37,526 nucleotides of DNA from Brevundimonas sp. (lineage in GTDB: Bacteria; Pseudomonadota; Alphaproteobacteria; Caulobacterales; Caulobacteraceae), in NCBI RefSeq assembly GCF_003248455.1, contig NZ_QFNM01000032.1:1-37526 (forward strand), in the 5' to 3' direction. The translations under genes were made by a program, and so were the position numbers. Positions 1 to 9,017 of the stretch are shown one piece after another. A model generated the notes under the pieces. It had not been told where the DNA came from and searched no databases. It saw only the letters and a list, made by a program, of their open reading frames with translations. Numbering within the stretch: the stretch's first letter is position 1; each line of letters begins with the position of its first letter.

Positions 1-1869
1 GTGCAGGGTCATCTTGCCGGCCTCGATCTTGGCCATGTCCAGGATGTCGTTGATCAGGCTGAGCAGATGCTGGCCCGACTTCAGGATGTCGGCGGCGTAG
101 CCCTTGTACTTCTCGTTCAGCGGCCCGAACAGCTCGCTGGCCATGATCTCCGAAAAGCCGTTGATGGCGTTCAGCGGCGTGCGCAGTTCGTGGCTCATAT
201 TGGCCAGGAATTCGGACTTGGCCTGGTTGGCGGCCTCGGCCCGGGTCATGGCGACCTCGTATTTGCGGGCCAGAAGCGACAGCTTCTCCTGGCTGGATTC
301 CAGCTGGTCGACCGTGGCGCGCAGGTCGTCGGCGGCGCGGCGGCGCTCGGCCTCCTGGCGCTTGATGGCGGTGATGTCGGCGGCGGTGACGACCGAACCC
401 CCCTCGGAGGTGAACCGTTCGGACAGCTGCAGCCAGCGCCCGTCGTGCAGTTCGACCTCGCGCAGGCCCGCCCGTCCTCCGGCCGCCGGATGCTCCGCCT
501 TGATCGCCAGGCCGGCGATGCGGTTCAACTCGTCCTTCATCGCCCCGCGCCGCACCACCCCGTGGTCGAAACCGAAGGCGTCCTCGAACGCCTGGTTCCA
601 CAGGATCAGCCGCCCCTGGCGGTCGAACAGGACGAAGGCCTCGGAAATGCTCTCCACCCCGTCGCGCAGCCGGCTCTCGGCGGCCTGGGCGGCGGCGCGG
701 GCGCGCCGGGCCTCGGTGATGTCCAGCGCCACGCCCAGAATGGCGGTGAAGCCGGCGTCGCCGCGCGGCCCCCGCGCCTGGCCCCGCGCGTCGATCCAGC
801 GCGTGCGCCCGTTCGCGCCCGGCACGGGGAAGGTGATCTCGAAGGCGCCATAGGTCGCCGCCTGGCGCAGGGCGTGGCGAAAATCCTCGTGGAAGCGGGG
901 ATGGACGCGGGCGATCACCTCGTCGGCCGTGGCGACCCCGCCGCGCTGGAAGCCCAACAGGGTGGCCATATAGTCGGACAGGGAGACTTCGTTCCTGGCC
1001 AGGTCCCATTCCCACACCCCGCACCGCGCGGCCTCCACGGCGATGCGGAACCGCTTTTCGGTGGCCACGCGCTCGCGGTGCTGGCGGTTGCGCCGCAGGG
1101 TGTGGAAGGCGAACAGGCCCACCACCCCCAGGCCCAGCAGCAGGGGCGCGCCGATCAGCCAGGCGTCGTCCGTCAGGGCCGCGGGCGCATCGTTCGACAC
1201 CGCCACGACATAGGGACCGTCCGCCCCCGCCCGGGCCGCCGCCGCCAGCCGGTCCCGGCCCGCGATCGACAGGGGCGCGGGCGTGCTCAGGCTTTCCAGC
1301 AGGGCGGCGTCCGCGCCGATCAGGGCGCGGATCGGCTGGCCGATCTCGGCGGCGCGCGGAGAGGCCAGGACGACGCCGGCGGGCGAGACGATCCGCATCC
1401 CCTGGGCGTCGCCCAGCGGCGGGTCGATGCGCGCCTCCAGACGGCCGGCGGGCGTCGTCGTCGATCCGGCCGTCATGGCGCCGTCGCCGACGCTGGCCGC
1501 GACGGCCTCGCCGGGCCCGACCAGGGCGAAGCCGACCTGCGGCGCGGCGCGGCGCGCGGCCTCGACCGCCTCGGCGGGGGTGCGGCCCGCGGCCAGGGCG
1601 CCGGCGCCCGCAGCCAGGCCGGCGTCGGCCACCTGGAGCAGGCCCTGGGTCCGGCTGGCCGCAAGCTGGGCGCTCAGCGCCAGGTTCTCGGCCGCCAGCC
1701 GCCCCGCCTCGCGCGTCGGTCGGGTGATTTCCCGAGACGCCAGAAGCACATAGCCCGTCGATAGCAGGGCCAGCGCCAGGACGGCGATGCGCAGCCAGGC
1801 CGGCGCGCCCGGGGCGCGGTCCGAGGCGCGTCGCCCCGGCCCCTGTTCCCGCCGCTCCGCGTCGCGCAC
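1..1869 (-). CDS. pleC: PleC/DivJ-type PAS sensor histidine kinase (3' end outside window)
   Basis: Membrane sensor kinase that would autophosphorylate on His and pass phosphate to a response regulator. The GTG start at 1869 is preceded by GGAGGGG six bases upstream, and 623 codons are visible before the left edge. Seen: one membrane helix near residues 26-43, an extracytoplasmic segment to about 236, a second helix near 237-257, two PAS regions (about 270-385 and 395-500), a short coil, then the HisKA phosphoacceptor motif NMSHELRTPLNAINGFSEIM with His560. The catalytic ATPase domain lies off the window. Family knowledge: this H-box wording and the TM-PAS-PAS layout match the Caulobacter PleC/DivJ cell-cycle kinases; PleC carries its His near residue 610. 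The assignment to PleC rather than another paralog is inference and only moderately secure; histidine kinase is near certain. Confidence 0.85.
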   Translation of the reverse strand, partial: MRDAERREQGPGRRASDRAPGAPAWLRIAVLALALLSTGYVLLASREITRPTREAGRLAAENLALSAQLAASRTQGLLQVADAGLAAGAGALAAGRTPAEAVEAARRAAPQVGFALVGPGEAVAASVGDGAMTAGSTTTPAGRLEARIDPPLGDAQGMRIVSPAGVVLASPRAAEIGQPIRALIGADAALLESLSTPAPLSIAGRDRLAAAARAGADGPYVVAVSNDAPAALTDDAWLIGAPLLLGLGVVGLFAFHTLRRNRQHRERVATEKRFRIAVEAARCGVWEWDLARNEVSLSDYMATLLGFQRGGVATADEVIARVHPRFHEDFRHALRQAATYGAFEITFPVPGANGRTRWIDARGQARGPRGDAGFTAILGVALDITEARRARAAAQAAESRLRDGVESISEAFVLFDRQGRLILWNQAFEDAFGFDHGVVRRGAMKDELNRIAGLAIKAEHPAAGGRAGLREVELHDGRWLQLSERFTSEGGSVVTAADITAIKRQEAERRRAADDLRATVDQLESSQEKLSLLARKYEVAMTRAEAANQAKSEFLANMSHELRTPLNAINGFSEIMASELFGPLNEKYKGYAADILKSGQHLLSLINDILDMAKIEAGKMTLH

Positions 1870-1960
1870 GCTCGCCCCTCCCGGCCAATCCGCTGAGAAG
1901 GGGAATCTAGGCTGCGTCGCGGATTCGTGTCGACCCTTCGCGGGCCGTTTTCGCCGGATT

Positions 1961-2530
1961 TCAGGCCGGAACGGCGGGGGCGGGCAGGCGTTCGGGCGCG
2001 GGTTCCAGCACCCGGTTCACCCCTTGCAGGACATCGCGGGCCTGGCGCGCCAAGGCCAGGACGGGGGGCGGGGCGTCCTCGGGGTTTTCCGCCACCAGGT
2101 CCGCCAGGGCCTGGGCGACCTGCATCAGCTTCGGCGCGGCGGCGATCAGCCTGGCCTGGCGCTCGATCCGCCAAGGGTCGCGGTCGTATTCCGCCCCCGG
2201 CACGCGCCAGCCGCCCCAGTCCGCCCGGTCCGTCACCACCACCGGATAGCTGCCCGGCTGGGGATGATGCAGGCAATCCTCGGGCTGCTGCCACTTGTTG
2301 CGCGCCCGCAGCACGCGCCAGTCGCCCAGGGCCTGGTCCGTCGTCGGATCGTCGGCGGCCAGCCTCAATTCGGCGGCCGTGAATTCGCGCCCCAGGCCGA
2401 CGTCATAGGTGACGCGCACGGGCTCGTCGAACCCCTTGGCCCAGACCGGCTGGACCTGTTCGACGAAGGCCCAGGCGCCGACGCATTCGACCCAGACCTT
2501 CTGACCCTTCTGGAACTGCGCGCGCGCCAT
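1961..2530 (-). CDS. Conserved hypothetical protein, 189 aa
   Basis: I do not recognise a named family. The protein starts MARAQFQKGQKVWVECVG and its first third is rich in short beta-like segments (VWVECVGAWAFVEQV, VRVTYDVGLGREFTAAEL), suggesting a small barrel such as an SH3-like or Tudor-like fold. A middle section has WGGWRVPGAEYDRDPWRIERQ, and the C-terminal 60 residues look alpha-helical and Ala/Leu-rich. No signal peptide or membrane helix is visible. It lies 91 bases upstream of the sensor kinase on the same strand and could be cotranscribed with it. GC-rich codon use fits a resident gene. No function is proposed. Confidence 0.8.
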   Translation of the reverse strand: MARAQFQKGQKVWVECVGAWAFVEQVQPVWAKGFDEPVRVTYDVGLGREFTAAELRLAADDPTTDQALGDWRVLRARNKWQQPEDCLHHPQPGSYPVVVTDRADWGGWRVPGAEYDRDPWRIERQARLIAAAPKLMQVAQALADLVAENPEDAPPPVLALARQARDVLQGVNRVLEPAPERLPAPAVPA

Positions 2531-2604
2531 GACCGTCTCCGACTGAACGGACAGGATGAACGACGATCCTTGACGCCCGGTGTCGGGGCGCGGTTACGCA
2601 GAGC

Positions 2605-3012
2605 TTAACGCGAGATGCTTTCCAGCGTCTCGCCGGCGTACTTCTCCTTCACCCGCGTCGACAGGTCGCCCAGCGACACCACGCCGACCACGCGGCCGTG
2701 CTTGTCCACGACCGGCGCGCGGCGGATCTGCTTGGATCCCATCAGGTCCAGCACCACCTTCAGATCGTCGGTGTCCAGCACCGTCTGGGCGTCGCGGGTG
2801 ATGAACTCCACCACCGTCGCGCTGGGGGCGGCGCCGGTCGCCAGGGCGCGCACGACGATGTCGCGGTCGGTGATCGTGCCGATCAGCTGGTCGCCGTCCG
2901 CCACGGGCACGAAGCCGAAGCCGCCCCTGGCCATGCGGCCGGCGACGTCCTGGATCGTGTCGCCGGGACGGGCCAGGTGAACGTCCTTGGTCATCACGTC
3001 GCGAATCTTCAT
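2605..3012 (-). CDS. CBS-domain pair protein
   Basis: A 135-aa stand-alone CBS pair (Bateman module). The first repeat spans about residues 1-60 (MKIRDVMTKDV, then GFVPVADGDQLIGTITDRDIV) and the second about 68-125 (AQTVLDTDDL, then RRAPVVDKHGRVVGVVSLGDLS). The T/S-x-x-D signatures (TITDRD, SLGD) that contact adenosyl ligands are present in both repeats. Family knowledge: such modules bind AMP, ATP, NAD or similar nucleotides and regulate partner proteins. The ATG at 3012 is chosen because AAAGGAAA lies just upstream and the family starts M-K-x-x-D-V-M; a longer in-frame frame upstream is Arg/Pro-rich and not conserved-looking. It sits downstream of the von Willebrand protein gene on the same strand. 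Confidence 0.92.
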   Translation of the reverse strand: MKIRDVMTKDVHLARPGDTIQDVAGRMARGGFGFVPVADGDQLIGTITDRDIVVRALATGAAPSATVVEFITRDAQTVLDTDDLKVVLDLMGSKQIRRAPVVDKHGRVVGVVSLGDLSTRVKEKYAGETLESISR

Positions 3013-3073
3013 GGCGGGTTTCCTTTGAGGTGAAGGTCGCGCTGAAAACCCGCCGCGAGCGTGGCGGTTCCGG

Positions 3074-4918
3074 TCAGGGCGTCCCGGGCGACGGCAGGCT
3101 CGCGGCCGCCCGCACCAGCTGGACGAACTCGGCCCGGTCGCCATAGGGGTCTTCGCCCCTGGCCCCTTGCGCCTGATCGACGATCCGGTCCCAGCCGTAG
3201 TCGGCGGCCATCCAGGGATCGCCCCGCAGCTTCTGGCCGAAGGCGGCGACCGCGATGGCCCAGCGCGTGGCCTCGGGCGGCTGGGCGCCGACGGGGGAGG
3301 CGGCGCGGTTGGCCAGGGGTTGCTGGATCAGTTCGGACCGGCTCTGGCCCGGTCGTTTGTAGCGCACCTGGATGAAGCCGATCTCGCCGTTCGGATCGCC
3401 GCCGCCCACCCCGATGCGGTTGTCGGGATAACGCCTTTCGGGGATCTGCGTCGGGCCGCCGACGGGGGCGATTTCGTACAGGGCCGTGACGCTGGCGCCC
3501 GATCCGACCTCGCCGGCGTCCACCCGGTCGTTGGTGAAATCCTCTTCGTTCAGCAACCGGGTCTCGTAGCCGATCAGCCGCCATTCGGCGACGCGGGCGG
3601 GGTTGAACTCGACCTGGATCTTGACGTCGTCGGCGATGGGGAAGGCGCCCTTGTCGAACGCCGGGCCGAACAGGCGGCGCGCGTCCCTCAGGTCCCCGAC
3701 ATAGGCCGCGACCCCATTGCCCGCCTGGGCGATGGTCTGCATCCGCGCGTCCTGATAATTGCCGCGCCCGAAGCCATAGACCGACAGATAGATTCCCGTG
3801 CCGCGCTTGTCGGCGACATAGTCCTCCAGCCGTTTGTCGTCGGTCACGCCCACGTTGAAGTCGCCGTCGGTGAACATCAGGATGCGGTTGACCTTGTCGC
3901 GGGCGAAGCTGGCCTGGGCCTGGTCATAGGCGTTGGTCATGCCGGCCGCCCCCGCCGTGCCGCCCGAGGCGCGCAGGCTGGCCACGGCGCAGCGCATCTT
4001 CAGCTTCTGGCCCCCCGGCGTGGGCGCCAGGGTCGTGCCTGCGCCCTCGGCGTAATAGGTGACGGCCAGGGTGTCCTGGGGCCGCAGCCGGTCGATGGCC
4101 AGGTTCATCGCCTTCTTGGCCAGGTCCAGCTTGTCGGCCGACCGCATCGAGCCGGAGACATCGACCAGGAAGGTCAGGTTCAGCGGCCGTCGCCGATCCG
4201 CCGGCAACTCGTAGCCCTGAAGCCCGATGTGCACGATCTGACGCCCTTCAGCCCAAGGCGACGCGGCGACCGCGGTTGTGATCGCGAATGGGCGGGTCTG
4301 GCTGGTCGGCCGGGCGTAGTCGTAGTCGAAGGCGTTGATCAGCTCCTCGACCCGCACCGCGTCCCTGGGCGGCGCGCGGCCCTCGTCGATGAAGCGCCGC
4401 ACATTGGAATAGGAGGCCGTGTCCACGTCGATGGAGAAGGTCGAGATCGGCTGATCGCTGGTCCGCTTCACCGGATTGGGCGTCGCGTCGGGATAGCGTT
4501 CGGTATCGACGGGCGCGGGCGCCAGCGTGATGGCTGAAACCCGAGAGCCGGTGACGACCACGTTCCCCGCCATCGCAGCGCGCGGCGGCGCTGGCGGGGC
4601 CGGAGGCGGCGGGGGCGGGGGAGGCGGCGGCGCAGGCGGTGTCGGCGGGCCCGGTATGGCGACGGGCGGGCCGTTGTACTCGACACGGTCTTCTTTGCGG
4701 CCCGGCGCTATGGCGACAGGGGGCGGCGCGACGCGGGCGGGCCTAAGCACCGGCGGCGTGGCGGCCGGCGCCAATTCGAACCCCAGCGGGCGGCAGGCGG
4801 CGGGCGTCGCCTCGCCGTCCATCGGCTGGGCCAGAGCGCCCGTCGGAAGGGCGGCGGGCGGGGCGGCGAGCGAGACGCCGAGCAGCGACAGGGCGGCGAT
4901 CCTGGGCAGGCGCGACAT
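3074..4918 (-). CDS. Secreted von Willebrand factor A-domain protein, YfbK-like
   Basis: A 614-aa exported protein. The ATG at 4918 follows GGAGGA and gives a signal peptide (about residues 1-31, ending ALPTGALAQ). Residues 85-112 are almost pure proline, including ten in a row. Residues about 148-240 match the von Willebrand N-terminal extension (PISTFSIDVDTASYSNVRRF, VRVEELINAFDYDY). The A domain begins near 247 with an intact MIDAS motif, Asp253-x-Ser255-x-Ser257 (LVDVSGSM), and MFTDGDFNVG further on. The C-terminal region resembles the DUF3520 domain of E. coli YfbK. Family knowledge: metal-dependent adhesion or protein-interaction module, cellular role unsettled. It is divergent from the K+/H+ antiporter gene across 164 bases. 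Confidence 0.9.
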   Translation of the reverse strand: MSRLPRIAALSLLGVSLAAPPAALPTGALAQPMDGEATPAACRPLGFELAPAATPPVLRPARVAPPPVAIAPGRKEDRVEYNGPPVAIPGPPTPPAPPPPPPPPPPAPPAPPRAAMAGNVVVTGSRVSAITLAPAPVDTERYPDATPNPVKRTSDQPISTFSIDVDTASYSNVRRFIDEGRAPPRDAVRVEELINAFDYDYARPTSQTRPFAITTAVAASPWAEGRQIVHIGLQGYELPADRRRPLNLTFLVDVSGSMRSADKLDLAKKAMNLAIDRLRPQDTLAVTYYAEGAGTTLAPTPGGQKLKMRCAVASLRASGGTAGAAGMTNAYDQAQASFARDKVNRILMFTDGDFNVGVTDDKRLEDYVADKRGTGIYLSVYGFGRGNYQDARMQTIAQAGNGVAAYVGDLRDARRLFGPAFDKGAFPIADDVKIQVEFNPARVAEWRLIGYETRLLNEEDFTNDRVDAGEVGSGASVTALYEIAPVGGPTQIPERRYPDNRIGVGGGDPNGEIGFIQVRYKRPGQSRSELIQQPLANRAASPVGAQPPEATRWAIAVAAFGQKLRGDPWMAADYGWDRIVDQAQGARGEDPYGDRAEFVQLVRAAASLPSPGTP

Positions 4919-5082
4919 GGCATCCTCCGGTTGCTTGTTCGACAACAGTGATCTGTGGTCCTGGGGCGAAACTGTGGCGCCGAGGACGCCAGGCGTCGCC
5001 GGATCCGTCGCCGTGTCTTTGGCGTCCCTCGCAATCGCGCCGCGCGCGCCCCACAATAGGAAATCAAGCTTGAGGGGACGCG

Positions 5083-6942
5083 ATGGCCGAGGCGACGGCG
5101 GGACTGGATCTGGGCGCGGCGGCGGCCCTGCTGGCGGCGGGCGTCATCGCCGTGCCGGTGTTCAAGCGCGTCGGACTGGGGTCGGTGCTGGGCTATCTGG
5201 CGGCGGGGCTGGCCATCGGCCCGTTCGGGCTGAAACTGTTTCGGGAGCCCGAGACCATCCTGCACGTCGCCGAGTTCGGCGTGGTCATCTTCCTGTTCAT
5301 CATCGGGCTGGAGATGCGGCCAAAGCGGCTGTGGGGCCTGCGAAAGGAAATCTTCGGCCTGGGCGCGGCCCAGGTGCTGTTCTGCGGCCTGATCCTGACC
5401 CTGACGGCCATGCTGGCGGGCTTTTCCGCGCCCGTGGCCTTCGTCGGCGCCATGGGCTTCGTCCTGTCCTCCACCGCCGTCATCATGCAGATGCTGGAGG
5501 AGCGCGGCGAGATCGCGGGCGGGCCGGGCCAACGCGCCGTCTCGATCCTGCTCTTGGAAGACCTGGCCATCGTGCCGCTCCTGGCCATTGTCGCCGTCCT
5601 GGCCTCTGTGACGGGACAGGCGACCGAACATGCGCCGCCGCTATGGCGGACCATCGGCTTCGCCGTCGCGGCGGTCGGCGGGGTGCTGCTGGCGGGCCGC
5701 TATGCGGTCAATCCGATCTTCCGCCTGTTGGCGCGTTATGGCGGACGCGAGGTGATGACGGCGGCGGCCCTGCTGGTCGTGGTCGGCGCCGCCTGGGCCA
5801 TGTCGCTTGGCGGCCTGTCGATGGCCATGGGCGCCTTCCTGGCGGGGGTCCTCTTGTCGGAATCGACCTTCCGCCACCAGCTCGAGGCCGATGTCGAGCC
5901 GTTCCGCGCCATCCTTCTGGGCCTGTTCTTCCTGTCGGTGGGCATGTCGCTGGACCTGTCGGTGGTCGTCGCCGACTGGCGTCTGGTGATCGGCGGCGTC
6001 GTGGCCTTCATGCTGGTCAAGGGTGTGGGCATCTATGCGGTGGCGCGCCTGTTCAAGGCCTCGCGCCACGAGGCGGTCGAGCGCGCGGGCCTGTTCGCGC
6101 AAGGGGGCGAGTTCGCCTTCGTCCTGTACGGCGCGGCCGTCGCGGCGGGCCTGTTCGACGCGCGCATCGGGGCGATGATGTCGGCGGTGGTCATCCTGTC
6201 GATGGCGCTGACGCCGCTGACCTCGCTGCTGATCGCGCGCCTCCTGCCCAAGCCCGTCGTGTCCGCCGAGGATGCGGACGGCGTCGATTTCGCCAAGGAC
6301 CTACGCGGGCAGGTGCTGATCATCGGCTTCGGCCGCTTCGCCCAGGTGGTGTCCCAGCCGTTGCTGGCCCGCGACGTGGACGTGTCGATCATCGAGAACG
6401 ACGTGGAGATGATCCAGGCCGCCTCCCAGTTCGGGTTCAAGGTCTATTACGGCGACGGCACGCGGCTGGACACGCTGAGGGCCTCCGGCGCCGAGCAGGC
6501 CGAGATCGTCCTGGTCTGCGTCGACAAGCCCGAGGCCGCCGACCGCATCGTCGAACTGGTCAAGTCCGAGTTTCCGACCACCCGCATCATGGCCCGCGCC
6601 TTCGACCGGGGCCATTCGATCCGGCTGATCCAGGCGGGGGTCGACTACCAGATCCGCGAGACCTTCGAATCCGCCCTGAAGTTCGGCGAGCGCGCCCTGA
6701 TCGAACTGGGCCTGGACGAGCACGAGGCGGCCGAGACCATCGGCGATGTGCGCCGCCGCGACGACGCCCGCCTGGATCTGCAACTGACCGGCGGCGCCAC
6801 CGCCGGCCGCCAGCTGATGCGCGGCAATCTGCCCACGCCCCAGCCCGCCCCCTACATCAAGCCCCGCCGCGAAGGCCGCCTGCTGAACGAGGACGAGGCC
6901 GGCCCGCCGGCACCGGTCGAGCGCGAGTCGGTTGGAGACTGA
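5083..6942 (+). CDS. kefB: KefB/KefC-family cation:proton antiporter (CPA2) with TrkA-N domain
   Basis: A 619-aa inner membrane antiporter. Residues 1 to about 395 form a Na+/H+ exchanger domain of roughly 12 helices with family motifs (LGYLAAGLAIGPFG, FLFIIGLEMRPKRLW, SSTAVIMQMLEERGE, LLLEDLAIVPLLA, LSVGMSLDLS). A cytosolic RCK/TrkA-N domain follows, beginning GQVLIIGFGRFAQVV with the nucleotide-binding G-x-G-x-x-A, then IENDVEM and YYGDGTRLDTL. A short polar tail closes the protein. Family knowledge: Kef systems extrude K+ in exchange for H+ and are gated by glutathione adducts in E. coli; whether that gating applies here cannot be seen. The ATG at 5083 follows GAGGGG. KefB, KefC and YbaL cannot be separated confidently by reading. 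Confidence 0.93.
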   Translation: MAEATAGLDLGAAAALLAAGVIAVPVFKRVGLGSVLGYLAAGLAIGPFGLKLFREPETILHVAEFGVVIFLFIIGLEMRPKRLWGLRKEIFGLGAAQVLFCGLILTLTAMLAGFSAPVAFVGAMGFVLSSTAVIMQMLEERGEIAGGPGQRAVSILLLEDLAIVPLLAIVAVLASVTGQATEHAPPLWRTIGFAVAAVGGVLLAGRYAVNPIFRLLARYGGREVMTAAALLVVVGAAWAMSLGGLSMAMGAFLAGVLLSESTFRHQLEADVEPFRAILLGLFFLSVGMSLDLSVVVADWRLVIGGVVAFMLVKGVGIYAVARLFKASRHEAVERAGLFAQGGEFAFVLYGAAVAAGLFDARIGAMMSAVVILSMALTPLTSLLIARLLPKPVVSAEDADGVDFAKDLRGQVLIIGFGRFAQVVSQPLLARDVDVSIIENDVEMIQAASQFGFKVYYGDGTRLDTLRASGAEQAEIVLVCVDKPEAADRIVELVKSEFPTTRIMARAFDRGHSIRLIQAGVDYQIRETFESALKFGERALIELGLDEHEAAETIGDVRRRDDARLDLQLTGGATAGRQLMRGNLPTPQPAPYIKPRREGRLLNEDEAGPPAPVERESVGD

Positions 6943-6954
6943 GAGGACGCAAAG

Positions 6955-7038
6955 GTGAACAGCGGTGGTGAGCGAGAGGTGAGCGTTCGCACGAATGTCG
7001 ATCCCTCGGCTCGCCCCTTGCTCGCCAGCACTGTTCAC
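6955..7038. repeat. Intergenic hairpin repeat, copy A
   Basis: A long imperfect inverted repeat between the antiporter and nuclease genes. The left arm is 6955-6985 (GTGAACAGCGGTGGTGAGCG...) and the right arm 7007-7038. The arms pair over about 31 bases with differences that are mostly G-U compatible, around a 21-base loop. The same core (GTGAGCGAGGGGTGAGCG and CGGCTCACCCCTTGCTCAC) recurs near 8144-8214 and, in degraded form, near 9800-9868, so this is a dispersed element rather than a simple terminator. No T-tract follows. Confidence 0.8.
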
Positions 7039-7092
7039 CTACTCCCGATCATGCTCTTAGGGCGCACCGTCTCACTCTCCGAGGTCGCCGCC

Positions 7093-8112
7093 ATGAAACG
7101 TCTCGCCATCGCCGCCCTGGCCGCGCTCGCCGTCGCCGCGCCCGCCGTCACCGTCACGGCCTGGGGCAACACCGGCCACCGCCTGATCGGGGTGGCGGCG
7201 ATGCGGGCCCTGCCCGACGACCTGCCCGGCTTCCTGCGCACCCCCGACGCCGTCGCCGACGTCGGCGAACTGGCGCGCGAGCCGGATCGCTGGAAGGGCG
7301 CCGGCCAGCCCCACGACCGCGAACGCGACACCGCCCACTTCATCGACCTGGACGACCAGGGCCGCGTCTACGACCAGCGCGGCATGAGCATCGACGACCT
7401 GCCGCGCCTGAAATCGGAATACGACGCCGCTCTGACCAAGGCCGGGCTGGACGTCGACGACGCCGGCTACCTGCCCTACGCCATGATCGACGGCTGGCAG
7501 CAGCTGGCCCGCGACTTCGCCTATTGGCGCGTGCTGAACGCCGCCGAGAAGCGCGAGACCAATATGGAGCGCCAGGCCTGGTACCGCGCCGACCGGCTTC
7601 GCCGCGAGGCCCTGATCCTGCGCGACATCGGCGTGATGGGCCACTATGTCGGCGACGGATCGCAGCCGCACCACGCCAGCATCCACTACAACGGCTGGGG
7701 CGACTTCCCGAACCCGGAAGGCTTCACCAACTCGCGCCAGACCCACGCCCTGTTCGAGGGCGAGTTCACCGGCCGCGTCGCCCGTCTGGACGCCGTCGAG
7801 GCCGCCATGCCTGCCGCCCAGCTGGACGGCTTCGATCCCAAGGCGCGCACCGTCGCCTATCTGAAGACGACGCTGGGCGCGGTGATCCCCTTCTATCGGT
7901 TGGAAAAGGCCGGGGGGTTCCGTGACAGCGACCCGCGCGGCGCGGCCTTCGTCAACGAACGGCTGGCGGCGGGCGCGGCCGAACTGCGCGACTTCATCGT
8001 CACCGCCTGGACCGCCTCGGCCAGCGCCTCCATCGGCTGGCCCGCCGTCAAGGTCGCCGAGGTCGAGGCCGGAACCGCCGACCCCTGGATCGCCATGGTG
8101 GGCGAGGACTGA
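7093..8112 (+). CDS. S1/P1-family zinc-dependent nuclease, secreted
   Basis: A 339-aa exported single-strand nuclease/phosphodiesterase. A signal peptide covers residues 1-23 and is predicted to be cut after Thr-Ala, exposing Trp24 as the mature N-terminus. In S1/P1 enzymes this N-terminal Trp is itself a zinc ligand, so the fit is strong evidence. Other family motifs are WGNTGH (His29), HFIDLDD, and GVMGHYVGDGSQPHHASIHYNGWGD, supplying the His/Asp ligands of the three-zinc cluster. Family knowledge: cleaves single-stranded DNA and RNA and 3' nucleotides, often for phosphate scavenging. The ATG at 7093 is preferred over upstream in-frame starts because it gives the signal peptide and has GAGG upstream. 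Intergenic repeats flank it on both sides. Confidence 0.92.
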   Translation: MKRLAIAALAALAVAAPAVTVTAWGNTGHRLIGVAAMRALPDDLPGFLRTPDAVADVGELAREPDRWKGAGQPHDRERDTAHFIDLDDQGRVYDQRGMSIDDLPRLKSEYDAALTKAGLDVDDAGYLPYAMIDGWQQLARDFAYWRVLNAAEKRETNMERQAWYRADRLRREALILRDIGVMGHYVGDGSQPHHASIHYNGWGDFPNPEGFTNSRQTHALFEGEFTGRVARLDAVEAAMPAAQLDGFDPKARTVAYLKTTLGAVIPFYRLEKAGGFRDSDPRGAAFVNERLAAGAAELRDFIVTAWTASASASIGWPAVKVAEVEAGTADPWIAMVGED

Positions 8113-8143
8113 TTTCGGCTTTGGTGAGCGGTGGGGGTGAATA

Positions 8144-8214
8144 GTGCTAGTGAGCGAGGGGTGAGCGGGTCGTGCGCGTATCGACGCCTCGGCTCACCCC
8201 TTGCTCACTAGCAC
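8144..8214. repeat. Intergenic hairpin repeat, copy B
   Basis: Second copy of the repeat at 6955-7038. The left arm 8144-8167 (GTGCTAGTGAGCGAGGGG..) and right arm 8190-8214 are reverse complements apart from about two positions, with a 22-base loop. It sits between the nuclease gene and the tRNA methyltransferase gene. It is the best-conserved of the three copies. Confidence 0.82.
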
Positions 8215-8235
8215 GCCTCGCCTATAGCAGCGCCG

Positions 8236-9015
8236 ATGCCCGACCTGATCCCCCCCGCCGTCATCCTCGACAAGTCGCAGATGGCCGAGAACATCGGCGC
8301 CGTGGCGCGGGTGATGGCCAACTTCGGCCTGTCGGACCTGCGCCTGGTCAGCCCCCGCGACGGCTGGCCCCAGGAGCGGGCCTGGGCCACCGCATCCGGC
8401 GCCGACTGGGTGCTGGACGGGGTGCGGGTGTTCTCGACCGTGGCCGAGGCCATCGCCGACCTGAACACCGTCTTCGCCACCACCGCCCGCCCGCGCGAGA
8501 CGCGCCAGCCCGTCCGCACCCCGCGCGAAGCCGGTCGCGTCCTCTATGACGACACCGCCTCGGGCCTGAAGACCGGCCTCTTGTTCGGCGGCGAACGGGC
8601 CGGGCTGGAGACGACCGACATCGCCCTGTGCGCCGGCATCGTCACCATTCCGATCGACCCTAAACACCACTCGCTGAACCTGGCCCAGGCGGTGGCGATC
8701 AACGCCTATGAATGGCGCACCCTGATCCTGGACGCCCCGCCGCCGCGCTTTCGCGAAGCCGAGCCGCCCGCGTCGAACGCGCTGCTGATCGGGATGTACG
8801 AACACCTGGAGCAGGAGCTGGAGAACGGCGGCTTCTTCTTCCCGCCCGAGAAGAAGCGGTCGATGAGCCAGAACCTGCGCGTCATGCTGGGCCGCGCCGC
8901 CTTTTCGGAGCAGGAGGTCGCCACCCTGCGCGGCGCCATCCACGCCCTGTCGCGCGGCCGCGGCCGGGTGCTGGCCAGGATGGCGGCCGAACGGGCGGCG
9001 AAAAAAACAGATTGA
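8236..9015 (+). CDS. trmJ: TrmJ/SpoU-family RNA 2'-O-methyltransferase
   Basis: A 259-aa SPOUT-class methyltransferase. Residues 1-160 carry the family signatures: PAVILDKSQMAENIGAVAR with FGLSDLRLVSPRDGWP (motif 1), LLFGGERAGL (motif 2), and IPIDPKHHSLNLAQAVAINA (motif 3), which form the knotted SAM-binding site. The C-terminal 90 residues are a basic helical extension (KRSMSQNLRVMLGRA, HALSRGRGRVLARM) as in TrmJ. Family knowledge: TrmJ methylates the ribose of nucleotide 32 in several tRNAs using SAM. An rRNA target cannot be ruled out by sequence reading alone. No clear Shine-Dalgarno precedes the ATG, and the hairpin repeat ends 21 bases upstream. Confidence 0.9.
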   Translation: MPDLIPPAVILDKSQMAENIGAVARVMANFGLSDLRLVSPRDGWPQERAWATASGADWVLDGVRVFSTVAEAIADLNTVFATTARPRETRQPVRTPREAGRVLYDDTASGLKTGLLFGGERAGLETTDIALCAGIVTIPIDPKHHSLNLAQAVAINAYEWRTLILDAPPPRFREAEPPASNALLIGMYEHLEQELENGGFFFPPEKKRSMSQNLRVMLGRAAFSEQEVATLRGAIHALSRGRGRVLARMAAERAAKKTD

Positions 9016-9017
9016 TC

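Noticed and set aside
1..1764. Long open frame on plus strand
   Set aside because: Antisense to the sensor histidine kinase, whose minus-strand frame holds clear PAS and HisKA motifs and a ribosome site. The plus frame is a GC-bias shadow.
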